Shown here: in pieces, positions 21,704 through 31,888 of the stretch
How positions within the stretch are numbered: the stretch's first letter is position 1
Layout of the letters: each line of letters starts with the position of its first letter
Assembly: GCF_000586475.1 (NCBI RefSeq)
Contig: NZ_BAWJ01000013.1
Coordinates: 1 to 64,000, forward strand
Source of the DNA: Psychrobacter sp. JCM 18903
GTDB lineage: Bacteria; Pseudomonadota; Gammaproteobacteria; Pseudomonadales; Moraxellaceae
Length of the DNA: 64,000 nt
Direction: 5' to 3'
The notes under the pieces: model-generated
Databases searched by the model: none
The model's input: only the letters and a program-made list of their open reading frames with translations
What the model was told of the DNA's origin: nothing
Made by a program: the position numbers and the translations under genes

Positions 21704-22201
21704 ATGGCATATGCGTCTAAAATAAATACTGCTACCAAACTGCTTATGAGTACTGCGTATGTGCTAATGCTGTCGATGAATGCCAGTCATGCTATTCAAG
21801 TTTATAAATCTGTCGGTGCACATGGTGAAGTCAAATACAGCCAACATGCGCCGCAAAATGGTAAAAACATTGAGCTGATTGAATTTCGTAGTGATGGCAG
21901 ACAAAGCAATGCAGGACAATTGGCTGGCAAAACAGATGCCAATCAAAGTACTAATACTCAAAGCGTAGAAGAACAAAGAGTTGCAGCGCTTGAAGCACGG
22001 ATTAAAGAACAAGAAGCACAAGCAAATGCACAGCGTTGCCAGTCACTCCGCAATAATTTGACCAACTTGAATGTCGGCGGACGTATTTATGAGATGGATG
22101 CAAATGGCAAGCGTCAATATTTAGATGGCCGAGAAATTGAGCTCAAACGTGAACGCGTACAGCAGGCAATTGATCAGTATTGTGGCAGCTCAACTACCTA
22201 G
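21704..22201 (+). CDS. DUF4124 domain secreted protein
   Basis: The 165-residue protein starts with a signal peptide (residues 1 to about 30, ending near NASHA) and then has a DUF4124 domain with VYKSVGAHGEVKYSQHAP. A charged helical segment follows, with EARIKEQEAQANAQRC. The protein is likely periplasmic; its function is unknown. GAGAGGA lies at a good distance before the ATG. Confidence 0.8.
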   Translation: MAYASKINTATKLLMSTAYVLMLSMNASHAIQVYKSVGAHGEVKYSQHAPQNGKNIELIEFRSDGRQSNAGQLAGKTDANQSTNTQSVEEQRVAALEARIKEQEAQANAQRCQSLRNNLTNLNVGGRIYEMDANGKRQYLDGREIELKRERVQQAIDQYCGSSTT

Positions 22202-22209
22202 GCTTAATG

Positions 22210-23948
22210 CTAATTATAGACGTTAATCAATAGCTGCATCACATGACGAATGGCTGCTGGCATATCCTGAGCTTGTAGTCCTCGTTGTCCAACCAATAAC
22301 GTATTATTACTCTGATTGACCAGCGTATCCCCTGCTAATCCATGTATAACAACCGCTTGATGCAAGCTTTGCATTCCTGATGATAAATCTTGTTGTGCTA
22401 GCAGACCAGCAATGACACCGGATAACACATCACCCATGCCAGCCGTCGCCATACCCGCATTACCGGCAGCACAAACATAAACGTGGTGCTCATCTAAGCC
22501 CTGCTCTAATATCAAAGAACCTGCGCCTTTTAGCACCCATTCACCACCATAAGTTATAGCGCACTGTTTTATCGCTTGTAGTCTATCGCTTTCCACCTCA
22601 CTGATTCTCTTATTCAGTAATCTAGCAGTTTCGCCACTGTGCGGTGTCAAACAAACTTGATGATTAACGCTATATTCTCGCAGCTGACTGACCAATTCAT
22701 GATGCTCTAATTGCAATGATGCCAAATGATAAAGTCCATCAGCATCAATCACTATTGCCTTTTTAGCTGTCATCGCAGTTTGTAGATACTTTATAAACAA
22801 CACTTTTGCTTTTTCATCACGACCAAGCCCCATACCAATCGCAATCACAGTGGCTGACTTGATTAACTCCTGCACTCCGTCCATATCATGCAAATTAATC
22901 GTCATTGCATCTGGTAGCGACGTTAATAGGGCGCTATGAAAAGCCTCATGGCAAGCAACTGTAATTTTACCCGCTCCTGCCGCCATCGAGCTCGAAGCAG
23001 ACAATATCGCAGCGCCGCCCATACCTTGTGAGCCATCGATACGATTACCGCCAATAATCAGTACATGACCATAGCTCCCTTTGTAGCTATTTTGACGGCG
23101 AGGACTTAGACCATATGCAGTAGTAATCAGTGTTGCTACTGGCATGAATCTTTTATCGTTTATTGGATAAGGTATCAGCGGTATATCAACTACCTTGCCG
23201 CTATGATCCATACCATCTTTGGTATGCAAACCGAATTTCCGTGCAATTAAGCATAGCGTTATATCAGCCTGTATAGCCACATGCTCAAACACTTCGCCAG
23301 TCGAAGCCACCAAACCACTTGGAATATCAACCGCAATGGCCAAGGTACTATTTCGTTCAGATAACTTATTAAAAGTGCTAATGGCTGTTTTATAAACACC
23401 TGTAGGCGCACGATCCAGTCCAATACCAAACAGTGCATCAATATAAACATCGGCTTGCAGATTACCATCTACTCCTTCTTCTAGCTCACAAGCACTATTT
23501 TCAAAGCGTTGATAAGGCAATTGGCCAATAGCGCCTCTTTTAGGGCTTTTTGTGCGTCGGAGAATACAGTTGTGTCATTGGTATCAAAATCATCACTCTC
23601 AAAACCCACTGTTAACACTTGTACCTGCCAACCCATTTGCTGTAAATAATAAGCAATGAGCCAACCGTCGCCACCATTATTACCCTTTCCAACCCAAATG
23701 CTCACTCGATGCTGACGCATATGACGAAGAGGCACATAAGTAGTGGCTGATGAAGAGATATTTAATTGCTTTTGTTCATATAATTGTTCTATGTGTTGCG
23801 CCATTTGCCAGGCTGCTTGTTTCATCAACCCAAAACTATCATGCCCCTCTACAAACCATGCTTGCTCCATCGCATAGAGTTGTTCACTGCTATATAACGG
23901 GATAGGTTTTGTACTTTTTATAGGTAATAAATTGGTCTGATTTTTCAT
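22210..23948 (-). CDS. nnr: Bifunctional NAD(P)H-hydrate epimerase / ADP-dependent dehydratase, frame disrupted
   Basis: Nnr repairs hydrated NAD(P)H. The N-terminal epimerase (YjeF_N) has GKGNNGGDGWLIAYYLQQMG, and the C-terminal kinase-like dehydratase has LTPHSGETARLL and the signature AGMGDVLSGVIAGLLAQ. The two halves lie in different frames. One extra base near 23532 joins KALKEA to IGQLPYQRFENSACE and gives 579 residues. Its stop lies 9 bp from the convergent DUF4124 stop. Confidence 0.92.
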
Positions 23949-24051
23949 AACTAATCCTTGAGTATTTTTTGCTGATTTTTATTTTATTGAGATATGATTA
24001 CTATCATTTAGCATCAGCTTAGCAAACGCTTACATCAACGTATGTATCAAT

Positions 24052-24147
24052 ATGAATGTGAAATTATTTGCTTTTATACTTGCGCTCTTAGCTCACTGGC
24101 TTATTATATCGGTATTCACTCTATCGCCTACTGTCACACATGAATAA
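24052..24147 (+). CDS. Possible 31-residue membrane peptide upstream of queG
   Basis: ATG at 24052 opens a 31-codon frame with one hydrophobic stretch (LFAFILALLAHWLIISVF). It ends eight bases inside the queG start, an overlap that could couple translation. There is no clear ribosome-binding site, and I do not recognise a family. It may be a chance ORF. Confidence 0.25.
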   Translation: MNVKLFAFILALLAHWLIISVFTLSPTVTHE

Positions 24148-25372
24148 TCTTCCTAAAGTAAACTTGCCTATCTCTTCAACCCAGCAGAAATCAGCTAAGC
24201 AAATCTCTACTGAACCTAAGCCTGCGTCCGAAAAAAAGATTAAGGTAAATAATAGCCCAACATTTACCACCACAGCAGATGTCAAACAATGGATTAAAGA
24301 CCAAGCACAGGCTTTAGGGTTTGCCGACTGCGGTTTTTTATCGGTGCATCACCCTTTATTTGCTAAGCAGATTGTACAATTGCAACAATGGCTCGAAAAA
24401 GGCTATGAGGGACAACTGCAATTTATGCATAACAACCATGAACTGCGGGCAAATCCTGACCAACTGGTAGAAGGGGCAAAAACCATCATCAGTGTCCGTA
24501 TGGATTACCTGACTCAAGCACCAACCCCACGTACGATCACTGACAATGACTACCCCAATCAAGGTATCATTGCTCGTTATGCCAGAGGACGCGACTATCA
24601 TAAAACGATGCGCAGTCGTTTGAAGCAATTGGCACTAAAGATAGAAGCCATGCTTCCTGAGTGGCAACACCTCAATATAGGCTCAGAGCAAGATTTTATT
24701 TTTAGGCCTTTTAGCGACTCTGCTCCTATTTTCGAGCGACCCATTGCCGATGCTGCTGGTCTTGGCTGGACAGGAAAGCATACCTTATTAATCAACAAGC
24801 AAGCGGGTTCATTTTTTGTATTGGGTGAGCTATTTATTAGCTTAGAGTTACCTGATGACAAACCCGTCAAAGAGCATTGCGGCAGTTGTAGCGCTTGTAT
24901 CAATATCTGTCCCACTCAAGCGATTGTCGCGCCCTATAAGCTCAATGCTGCAGCTTGTATCTCCTACCTCACTATCGAGCACGACGGTATTATTGATACA
25001 AAATACCGCCGCGCGATTGGTAATCGCATCTTTGGCTGTGACGACTGTCAACTTATCTGTCCTTGGAATCGCTACGCCAATCTTACACCTGTAGAGGATT
25101 TCGCACCACGGCATAACCTTGATAGCAGCAGTTTGCTTGAGCTGTGGCAATGGCAAGAAGCTGAATTTATGAAAAAAACTGAAGGCAGCCCGCTTAGACG
25201 CACAGGCTATGTGAACTTTTTGCGTAATATCGCGATTGGTCTTGGAAATGCTAATGGTAATGAAGAAACCATTACTCAGTTACAATCAAAGTTGGGCGTA
25301 CATAACGAAATGCTCGATGTACATATCAATTGGGCCATAGCTGAACAGTACGAGAAGTTAAAAAACCTCTAA
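24140..25372 (+). CDS. queG: Epoxyqueuosine reductase
   Basis: QueG reduces epoxyqueuosine in tRNA to queuosine, using cobalamin and two 4Fe-4S clusters. The ferredoxin motifs CGSCSACINICPTQAI and CDDCQLICPWN are intact, and the core has the conserved RPFSDSAPIFERPIADAAG. The protein has 410 residues because of an extra N-terminal stretch of about 45 low-complexity residues. No good ribosome-binding site precedes ATG 24140, so the true start could be later. Confidence 0.93.
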   Translation: MNNLPKVNLPISSTQQKSAKQISTEPKPASEKKIKVNNSPTFTTTADVKQWIKDQAQALGFADCGFLSVHHPLFAKQIVQLQQWLEKGYEGQLQFMHNNHELRANPDQLVEGAKTIISVRMDYLTQAPTPRTITDNDYPNQGIIARYARGRDYHKTMRSRLKQLALKIEAMLPEWQHLNIGSEQDFIFRPFSDSAPIFERPIADAAGLGWTGKHTLLINKQAGSFFVLGELFISLELPDDKPVKEHCGSCSACINICPTQAIVAPYKLNAAACISYLTIEHDGIIDTKYRRAIGNRIFGCDDCQLICPWNRYANLTPVEDFAPRHNLDSSSLLELWQWQEAEFMKKTEGSPLRRTGYVNFLRNIAIGLGNANGNEETITQLQSKLGVHNEMLDVHINWAIAEQYEKLKNL

Positions 25373-25398
25373 ATCTTAAGCTTATATTTTTATACGCC

Positions 25399-25434
25399 AA
25401 AAAATGCCTCTTATTATAGTAAGAGGCATTTTTT
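25399..25434. terminator. Bidirectional terminator between queG and the LysM/BON gene
   Basis: AAAAAATGCCTCTTA pairs perfectly with TAAGAGGCATTTTTT around a six-base loop. It lies between two convergent genes. Confidence 0.9.
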
Positions 25435-25479
25435 ATTTTATTCACGCATATCTCTGATAGTTCAAAACCATATTATGGC

Positions 25480-25988
25480 TTATGGCTTAGGAATTCGTAG
25501 TACTTGACCAGGATAAATCTTATCAGGCTAGATAGCATCGGCTTGTTGGCTTCAAAGATTTTCATATAATCATCTGCTGAACCATAAACCTCTTTTGCGA
25601 TCTTAGACAAGCTATCACCAGATTTCACTGTATACATCGTTGACTCAGGCGCATCTTCTTCGATATCAATATTATCGATTACCTTAGCCACGTTTTGTAC
25701 ATTACCAATGGCGATAATCGCTTTTTCGCGGTCTGCTTGTGTTTTAGCTTTACCGCTGATTTCTGCAGTATCTGTTGAGCCGTTATACTTGATTTTCAAA
25801 TCGCTAATATTCAGATTCTGCTGCTGAATACGACGAAGTAAAATATTGGCAACTGATTGCGCAGAAGGTTCACTACTCTGTACTGGCGTATTAGCGTCTG
25901 CTTTTGTTTCTGACTTGGCATCGTGTTTGGCGTCATCACGATTAAAAATTTTATCACCGATATCTTTTGCAAAACTGAACATACCCAT
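25480..25988 (-). CDS. lysM: BON and LysM domain protein (YgaU/Kbp-like), frame disrupted near the end
   Basis: This small protein resembles E. coli YgaU (Kbp, a cytoplasmic K+-binding protein). A BON domain at about 45-110 is followed by a LysM domain beginning YTVKSGDSLSKIAKEVYG. The given frame ends in an unrelated tail. One C added near 25527 gives [20 protein letters not shown], the normal LysM end, and a stop at 25480 (169 residues). No signal peptide is present, as in YgaU. Confidence 0.88.
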
Positions 25989-26054
25989 TTACATACTCCT
26001 TTAAATATTGTTATTTATTATTCATCATTATTTTTTTAATGGCATATACATTCG

Positions 26055-26088
26055 TATATAACCACACTTTATATATAACTACACTTTG
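26055..26088. repeat. 17-bp tandem repeat upstream of the LysM/BON gene
   Basis: Two adjacent 17-bp units (TATATAACCACACTTTA and TATATAACTACACTTTG) differ at two bases. They lie about 70-100 bp upstream of the minus-strand start in an otherwise empty 240-bp AT-rich gap. They could be an operator or simple slippage. Confidence 0.5.
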
Positions 26089-26228
26089 TTACTGCTTACC
26101 ATTATGAGTATAGACAAAGATAGGTGAGGTAGATAGTAATAGTATGTTGAGTAATGTTGATTTGGCGTAGCTTATGTTAACGTATTGATTAGTCATATAA
26201 CTACCTGTCGCCATGGCAAATTAAGAAC

Positions 26229-26262
26229 ATAAAAAAACCGCCTATCTCTACAGATAGGCGGC
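26229..26262 (-). terminator. Terminator after acpP
   Basis: CCGCCTATCT pairs with AGATAGGCGG around a four-base loop, followed on the minus strand by seven T. It lies about 30 bp after the acpP stop. Confidence 0.9.
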
Positions 26263-26290
26263 TAAAATAACTCGCTAAGCCACTAGCTAA

Positions 26291-26527
26291 TTATAGCTGC
26301 GCTTGTACATAATCAATCGCTTTTTGAACAGTCGTTAATTCTGCTGAATCTTCATCAGGAATGGTAATGCCAAAGTCACTTTCAAATGACATAACCAATT
26401 CGACTAGGTCTAACGAATCTGCACCTAAGTCTTCCATAAATGATGCATCATTGTTGATATCTTCAACATTCATACCCAATTGCTCAGCTACTGCAGCTTT
26501 AACTCTTAGCTCGGTATCATTACTCAT
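26291..26527 (-). CDS. acpP: Acyl carrier protein
   Basis: This 78-residue acidic helical protein carries growing acyl chains. The motif [13 protein letters not shown] holds the Ser that takes the phosphopantetheine arm. It is downstream of fabG on the same strand but separated by 282 bp with a hairpin, so it probably has its own promoter, as often seen for the abundant AcpP. Confidence 0.97.
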   Translation of the reverse strand: MSNDTELRVKAAVAEQLGMNVEDINNDASFMEDLGADSLDLVELVMSFESDFGITIPDEDSAELTTVQKAIDYVQAQL

Positions 26528-26689
26528 GTAGATTTCTCCTTTTTGATCTATTATTTTGGCAAGTCACCATAGGCCTATCATTAGGCTCTACAGCATTGTA
26601 TATAAAATCATATCTTCAGATATGCACAGCTATCTGAGTACTTTGTAACTTGTTTTATAGCTGGTTATACGTTTTGACTGATGTCTAGT

Positions 26690-26715
26690 AAAGCCCTGCT
26701 ATAATACAGGGCTTT
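26690..26715. terminator. Hairpin between fabG and acpP
   Basis: AAAGCCCTG pairs perfectly with CAGGGCTTT around an eight-base loop. It lies about 95 bp after the fabG stop and 163 bp before acpP. The T run is short, so it may be a weak terminator or attenuator. Confidence 0.5.
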
Positions 26716-26809
26716 GACATAAAAGTATCCGTCATTATAACACCCTTTATTATAGTTTACACTCGTGCACAGAGTTTTTTATTATAACTGTGTAACACTT
26801 ATTTATCAC

Positions 26810-27538
26810 CTACATATACATACCGCCATTGACAGGAATAACAGCGCCTGTGATATAACTGGCCTCATCGCTGGCTAAGAAATGTACGGCGGCGGCAATG
26901 TCTTCTGGCTGTCCAAGGCGACTGATAGGTACAGCGTCTAACATAGAGTTCAATAGGCGCTCATCAAGCTCGTCCGTCATATCCGTTTCGATCAAACCAG
27001 GGGCTACGCAATTAATCGTCACTTGTCGTGAGCCAATTTCACGCGCGAGCGTACGGCTGAACCCTTCGACGCCTGCTTTGGTCGCCGCATAGTTAGACTG
27101 ACCTGCATTACCCATTTGCGCAACGACAGAGGTTATATTGATGATACGACCACGGCGTGCTTTCATCATACCGCGCACAGCACGTTTACTCATACGGTAT
27201 ACCGACGTCAAATTGGTATCGATAACATTTTCCCAGTCGTCATCTTTCATACGCATCAGCAGACCATCTTGGGTGATACCTGCATTATTGACCAAGACTT
27301 GTACTGCGCCGTAGACGCTCTCAATCTCTTCAAACAGCTTATCAATTTGTGCGGTATCACGCACGTCTAAAACACGTCCAATACCGCCACTATCGTGGAG
27401 ATAACCATCAATCAGCTCAGCACCTTTTTCCGTAGTGGCTGTACCAATAACAAAATGTCCTTCTTTGGCGAAACGTTTGGCAACGGCTTTACCAATACCA
27501 CGGCTAGCACCTGTCACTAGAGTAATCGTACGACTCAT
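26810..27538 (-). CDS. fabG: 3-oxoacyl-ACP reductase
   Basis: This SDR enzyme reduces 3-oxoacyl-ACP with NADPH in fatty-acid elongation. The nucleotide motif VTGASRGIGKAVA, NNAGITQDGLLMRM, the catalytic Ser in NITSVVAQMG and YAATKAG are all in place; 242 residues is normal. Its start overlaps the fabD stop by four bases (ATGA). Confidence 0.97.
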   Translation of the reverse strand: MSRTITLVTGASRGIGKAVAKRFAKEGHFVIGTATTEKGAELIDGYLHDSGGIGRVLDVRDTAQIDKLFEEIESVYGAVQVLVNNAGITQDGLLMRMKDDDWENVIDTNLTSVYRMSKRAVRGMMKARRGRIINITSVVAQMGNAGQSNYAATKAGVEGFSRTLAREIGSRQVTINCVAPGLIETDMTDELDERLLNSMLDAVPISRLGQPEDIAAAVHFLASDEASYITGAVIPVNGGMYM

Positions 27539-28509
27539 GATAACACCTCCATTAATTTATCAAGACGAGCGGGCTTGTCAGTAGGATAGCTCGTAATTGG
27601 CTGTGCTTGGCGCTTCGCCAAGTTGCTCAATACATTACCACTGCCGCATTCGATTAAAATATTAATTTGTTTGTCAGCCAGCTCTTGCATGGTTTTTGAC
27701 CATAATACTGGTTGGCTTAATTGCTCTGTTAATGCCTGCTTGATACCTACCGCACTGCTCTCAACACGCGCATGTCGATTTTGGATAACAGGAATCGTCG
27801 CTTGATCAAATTTTATTTCTGCCAGAATCTCAGCCAATGCACTACTGGCTGGCTCCATAAGCGCGCAATGTGATGGTACGCTGACCTTTAGCGGGACAGA
27901 TTTTTTGCCAGTGTTTTGCACTTTATCAATAACTGCATTCACACCAGCAGCATTACCCGATATCACCACTTGTCCTGGACTATTAAAGTTGGCTGCACCT
28001 ACAATGGCACCTTCGACATGTTCAGTCGCTTGCTCACACAAGTTTTCTACTCGATTGTCCTCAAGCCCTAACACTGCTGCCATGGCAGTATCGACACCTA
28101 CAACGGCTTCTTGCATCAATTGACCGCGCTGATGTACCAATTTGACCGCATCAGCAAGCGATATGACTTCAGCCGCACAAAGCGCACTGTACTCACCTAG
28201 AGAATGACCCGCTAAATAACAAGGCGCTGTGGTTATCTTTTGTTTTAAGATACGCCAAATGGCGATGCTGGCCGTCAGTAATGCTGGCTGAGTATATTGT
28301 GTTTGATTGAGTTTTTCTTCATTTTGACAGATTGCCCATAAGTCTTCACCAAGCGCGGCGCTAGCTTCAGTAAAGGTATCGAGAATCTCTGGATAGATTT
28401 CAGCAAGCTCACTAGTCATCCCGACTACTTGCGATCCTTGACCAGGAAAAATTACCGCAATACGTGTCGGCGGCTTTTTTACCATATCGGGTACAGAGGC
28501 CATAACCAA
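27535..28509 (-). CDS. fabD: Malonyl-CoA:ACP transacylase
   Basis: FabD loads malonate onto ACP for fatty-acid synthesis. The start FPGQGSQVVGM and the nucleophile motif GHSLGEYSALCAAEV are typical, with the catalytic His in VPSHCALM. The length is 324 residues, with ATG at 28509 or 28503. It is first in a fabD-fabG pair. Confidence 0.96.
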   Translation of the reverse strand: MVMASVPDMVKKPPTRIAVIFPGQGSQVVGMTSELAEIYPEILDTFTEASAALGEDLWAICQNEEKLNQTQYTQPALLTASIAIWRILKQKITTAPCYLAGHSLGEYSALCAAEVISLADAVKLVHQRGQLMQEAVVGVDTAMAAVLGLEDNRVENLCEQATEHVEGAIVGAANFNSPGQVVISGNAAGVNAVIDKVQNTGKKSVPLKVSVPSHCALMEPASSALAEILAEIKFDQATIPVIQNRHARVESSAVGIKQALTEQLSQPVLWSKTMQELADKQINILIECGSGNVLSNLAKRQAQPITSYPTDKPARLDKLMEVLS

Positions 28510-28941
28510 TATTCCTTATTTAATTGGAAATATCCCTAAAAACAATTGGGGTTTATTATATTATTAGAGGCGATATAAAGCCGTTGCTTTAGTATTTGTC
28601 TAAAAAAAACGGATTATCGATAAACTATACACTGACGCACACTATTATCATAGCGGATGCTACTGAAACACGTATAGTAAAAGATACCACTCAAATTAAA
28701 ATGGTAGAGTATATCGGTTCATTTTCATATTTTCTAAAGGCACATGGTAAAAGGTTGTTCAAATACCTACCATAAAAGCCAATAGCAAAAAGCCAAGTTA
28801 TCTAGCCACATAATATATGATAGCGAAATAACTTGGCTTTCTTCAGCTCAAAGCATATTACCTAATAACAGCGTTGTAAAAATAATGACAGTCACCAGTA
28901 CTATCATTATTTTTACAATCAGCTATTGAATAGCCAATAAT
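28510..28941. other. Intergenic region where plsX-fabH usually lie
   Basis: This 432-bp gap between rpmF and fabD has no ORF. In many gammaproteobacteria plsX and fabH occupy this position; here they are absent. It contains the rpmF terminator and must hold the fabD promoter. Confidence 0.6.
28786..28840 (-). terminator. Terminator after rpmF
   Basis: AAAGCCAAGTTAT pairs perfectly with ATAACTTGGCTTT, with a 26-base loop that can itself partly pair. On the minus strand it ends in a T run about 100 bp after rpmF. Confidence 0.7.
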
Positions 28942-29124
28942 TTAAGCGTCTTGACTAACTTTAAACAACTGGCGACCACGGTAGAAACCATCTTTAGTCA
29001 TGTGATGACGACGATGTTTTTCACCAGTGGTAGCATCTACGCTTATCTCAGCGATTTCCATACGATGATGTGAACGGCGCATGTCACGACGAGAACGACT
29101 TTTACGACTTTTTTGAACGGCCAT
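28942..29124 (-). CDS. rpmF: 50S ribosomal protein L32
   Basis: This 60-residue, very basic protein begins [20 protein letters not shown] and is full length for L32. It lies after yceD on the same strand, the usual pairing, although here 337 bp separate them. The four Cys of zinc-binding L32 forms are absent, as in E. coli-type L32. Confidence 0.95.
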
Positions 29125-29461
29125 GATATAGCTCCTATACTTAAAAGGGGATAAGCTTGAAATTCAGCTTTAATCGACACTGACAGAGGCTATATAATCA
29201 CAACAACCTAAGTCTTACGCATCATTAGTTAAATAGATTGCCACGTATTAAAGTGTTGATTACGTCTAAAATCTATAGTTAGTCTGCAAGATCAGCATCT
29301 ATCTGCCAGTAGCAGATTGCTAGAATGCAATAAACGGGACATTATACGCATGTTTAGCGGATTAATAAAGCCCTGCTTCTCACTCTTTGGTAGAAAGCTG
29401 ATGAAAGGTATCATAAATTTATTAAGTAGTACATTGATATATGACTTGTCTCTTAATAAGA
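29125..29461. other. Intergenic region between yceD and rpmF
   Basis: This 337-bp gap has no gene on the coding strand. The spacing is unusually long for a yceD-rpmF pair and suggests a separate rpmF promoter. An opposite-strand ORF runs through it but overlaps yceD and looks like chance. Confidence 0.4.
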
Positions 29462-30055
29462 TTACAACTTGCCTTTTAGCGAGGCTAAAGCAGCAAAAGG
29501 ATTTTCGCTTTCTTCCTCTTCTGGAATCTCACCAAATTGCTCTACCGTCATTTCACAGTCGTCATGTTTTGGCGACATTGGTGTCTTCAGTAATATCTCA
29601 TCTTCTACCAATTTTTTGAATGGCAATAAAAGCTCTGGTGCAGGCTCAGTAATAATTTCATCAAGTAATAAATAGTCTTGTTCATCATTGATTGAACGTG
29701 CTTGGCTCTCATCTTCTAGTAGCGCAATATTATAATCATCAGACAAATCGATAGCCACTGGCTGTAGGCAACGTTGACAGGTTAACCAAACTTCACCCGT
29801 CAGTGTGAATGCCAAATGTAAAACATTATTGCGGCGATACAGATTGGCATTAAGCGAGATATTTGCTTGTTCATGTTCGGTGGCTAAGGTAGCAGCAAGA
29901 CGTTTGAAAGCGCTTGGCTCTACCTCTCCTGTCCATTCATAACCAGTATCTGCCCATTTATCCAAAGAAATAGATTCAGGCATACTAGTAGATAAAGGCA
30001 CTTTTTTATTATCAGCATAACCTGCTGACGGTTTACTTTCTGGAGTGCTTGACAT
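29462..30055 (-). CDS. yceD: DUF177/YceD family protein
   Basis: YceD-family proteins are cytoplasmic, often co-transcribed with rpmF, and linked to 23S rRNA accumulation. The family core LTGEVWLTCQRCLQPV is present, as is a Cys in KHDDCEM near the acidic C-terminus with FAALASLK. The start ATG 30055 has GAGGT at a proper distance; the longer frame to 30067 is less likely. Confidence 0.88.
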   Translation of the reverse strand: MSSTPESKPSAGYADNKKVPLSTSMPESISLDKWADTGYEWTGEVEPSAFKRLAATLATEHEQANISLNANLYRRNNVLHLAFTLTGEVWLTCQRCLQPVAIDLSDDYNIALLEDESQARSINDEQDYLLLDEIITEPAPELLLPFKKLVEDEILLKTPMSPKHDDCEMTVEQFGEIPEEEESENPFAALASLKGKL

Positions 30056-30240
30056 GCGCGACCTCATTCATCAAAACGGTGTATAATATTGCCTGCCATA
30101 CTAACGGAAAGCATTAAGCGACGCTAGCGCTAGTATGTTAAATTTGTTTGATATGAGCTCTATTTTCATCTCTTTATTTCTCCTATTTATATTCAAAGAT
30201 AGTTCTTCTTTTTATCTTTTATTTGACCAGTGTTTTACCT

Positions 30241-30971
30241 ATGAATGTGTTTAATAATAAACCTGACTTCCCGAACCTACTTTCTCCACTTGAAGCAAAA
30301 ATACTATTACAACGTCTCACTACGTTAACCAGTAATGTGAATGCCTCTTCCACTGACTCGTGGAACCTTAAAAACAATCAGTGCTTAGAGGATGTAAAAA
30401 ATGAATGGCAAAGGTTAGCTACTATCAAAGGCTTAGATGGCACTCCATCATCGCTTAATAAGTACGAGCAAGCGGCTACTGATTGGCTCATCCAATTATT
30501 CAATAATTTATTCGCTCATCAAAACGTTACATTGGTTCGTGGACAAGGAGAACCAGAGTACTTTCCGGCACAAAATAACGAACCCGCAAAAATTGAATTT
30601 GCTCATGGATTTTTTGCTAGCGCATTGCATGAGCTAAGCCATTGGTGTGTGGCTGGAGAGGCTCGTAGACGTTTGCCTGACTTTGGCTACTGGTACGCAC
30701 CAGATGGGCGTACCGCCGCTCAGCAGCAAGCATTTGAGCGCGTAGAGATTAAGCCACAAGCGTTAGAGTGTTTATTTACTCTCGCTTGTGAACGATCATT
30801 TGAGGTGTCACAAGATAATTTGTTTGCTGACTTTGATACGAGCAATAGTACATTCGCAAATGACTCTACCGACAAGTGCAACAATACATCGCTAAGCCCA
30901 ATATATTGCCACCTGATGCTAAAACTTTATTACATGCCTTACTCAGTGTCTCTATAGCTGATCTAGAGTAA
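30241..30971 (+). CDS. epmC: Elongation factor P hydroxylase, frame disrupted
   Basis: EpmC hydroxylates the beta-lysylated Lys of elongation factor P. The metal motif HELSHWCVAG with the preceding EFAHGFFASAL is the family hallmark, followed by DFGYWYAPDGR. The given frame ends in an unrelated tail. One base added near 30863 gives YRQVQQYIAKPNILPPDAKT and a stop at 30971 (about 243 residues). Start ATG 30241 is chosen over an upstream TTG. It is longer than E. coli EpmC (about 180) at the N-terminus. Confidence 0.88.
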
Positions 30972-31189
30972 CAGCAGCATATCAGCGTAAAGGTGTAGCA
31001 TTTTTGCGTTAACGATTGTCTACGCATAGTAACGGCTTGCAATCAAACTTATACTGGCTTTGCGCTATACTAGGAAGGCAGTGATGCTTTTTTAGTAAAC
31101 TTAGTGAAAGAAGCATGCGCGCTACCAATATTCTACTTAGTCAAAAACCCCACATTTAAAAACCCATAATTATAAAACAAGGAATTGCT

Positions 31190-31810
31190 ATGCAAGTATT
31201 TTATATTCATCCAGAAAATCCACAGCCACGTCTGATTGAGCAAGTGGCAGAATTGTTACGTAAGGATCAATTAATCATTTACCCTACCGATACCAGCTAT
31301 GCTTTTGGTTGTCGCTTAGGGGCAAAGGATGCACTCGATAAGCTCAAACAAATTCGTGAACTTGATGATAAACACCAGTTTACCTTACTGTGCCGTGACC
31401 TAAGCGAAATTGCCAACTATGCTGCAGTGGACAATATACAATTTAAACAGCTCAAAGCACTTACTCCTGCGCCCATCACCTTTATCCTCAATGCCACAAA
31501 AGACGTACCAAAAAAATTGGCACATGCGAAGAAAAAAACCATCGGTATTCGAGTACCTAGCAACCCCATTGCGCAAGCGCTTTTAGAGGCCATGGATGAA
31601 CCTATCTTAACCAGTTCATTAATACTGCCTAACCGTGATGACATACTAGATGATCCCTTTGAGATTGAGGATTTATTAGGCAATCAAATCGACGGTTTGA
31701 TAAATGCAGGTATAAAAACCACTAAGCTCACTACGATTGTTGATATGACTGGTAGCCAGCCTGAAATTATCAGACAAGGTGCCGCGGATGTAGATTCACT
31801 ACTACGGTAA
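31190..31810 (+). CDS. yciO: YciO family protein (Sua5/YrdC domain)
   Basis: The 206-residue protein has the YrdC fold related to threonylcarbamoyl-AMP synthases. The start YPTDTSYAFGCRLGAKDA and the KKKTIGIRVPSNPIAQALL segment with LTSSL are typical of the YciO branch. Whether it makes threonylcarbamoyl-AMP is unsettled; YciO members are close to, but distinct from, TsaC. The ATG is preceded by AAGGA. Confidence 0.9.
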   Translation: MQVFYIHPENPQPRLIEQVAELLRKDQLIIYPTDTSYAFGCRLGAKDALDKLKQIRELDDKHQFTLLCRDLSEIANYAAVDNIQFKQLKALTPAPITFILNATKDVPKKLAHAKKKTIGIRVPSNPIAQALLEAMDEPILTSSLILPNRDDILDDPFEIEDLLGNQIDGLINAGIKTTKLTTIVDMTGSQPEIIRQGAADVDSLLR

Positions 31811-31830
31811 TAGACTCAAGTATCAGACAC

Positions 31831-31862
31831 AAAAAAAGCTCCAATTCAATTGGAGCTTTTTT
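31831..31862. terminator. Bidirectional terminator between yciO and rplQ
   Basis: AAAAAAGCTCC pairs with GGAGCTTTTTT around an AATTCAATT centre. It lies between convergent genes and is the likely end of the long ribosomal-protein transcript. Confidence 0.9.
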
Positions 31863-31888
31863 ATATACATCTTTTACTTATTGTAAAA

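Noticed and set aside
29317..29619. 100-codon plus-strand ORF
   Set aside because: It overlaps yceD antisense, has no ribosome-binding site and no recognisable protein features.
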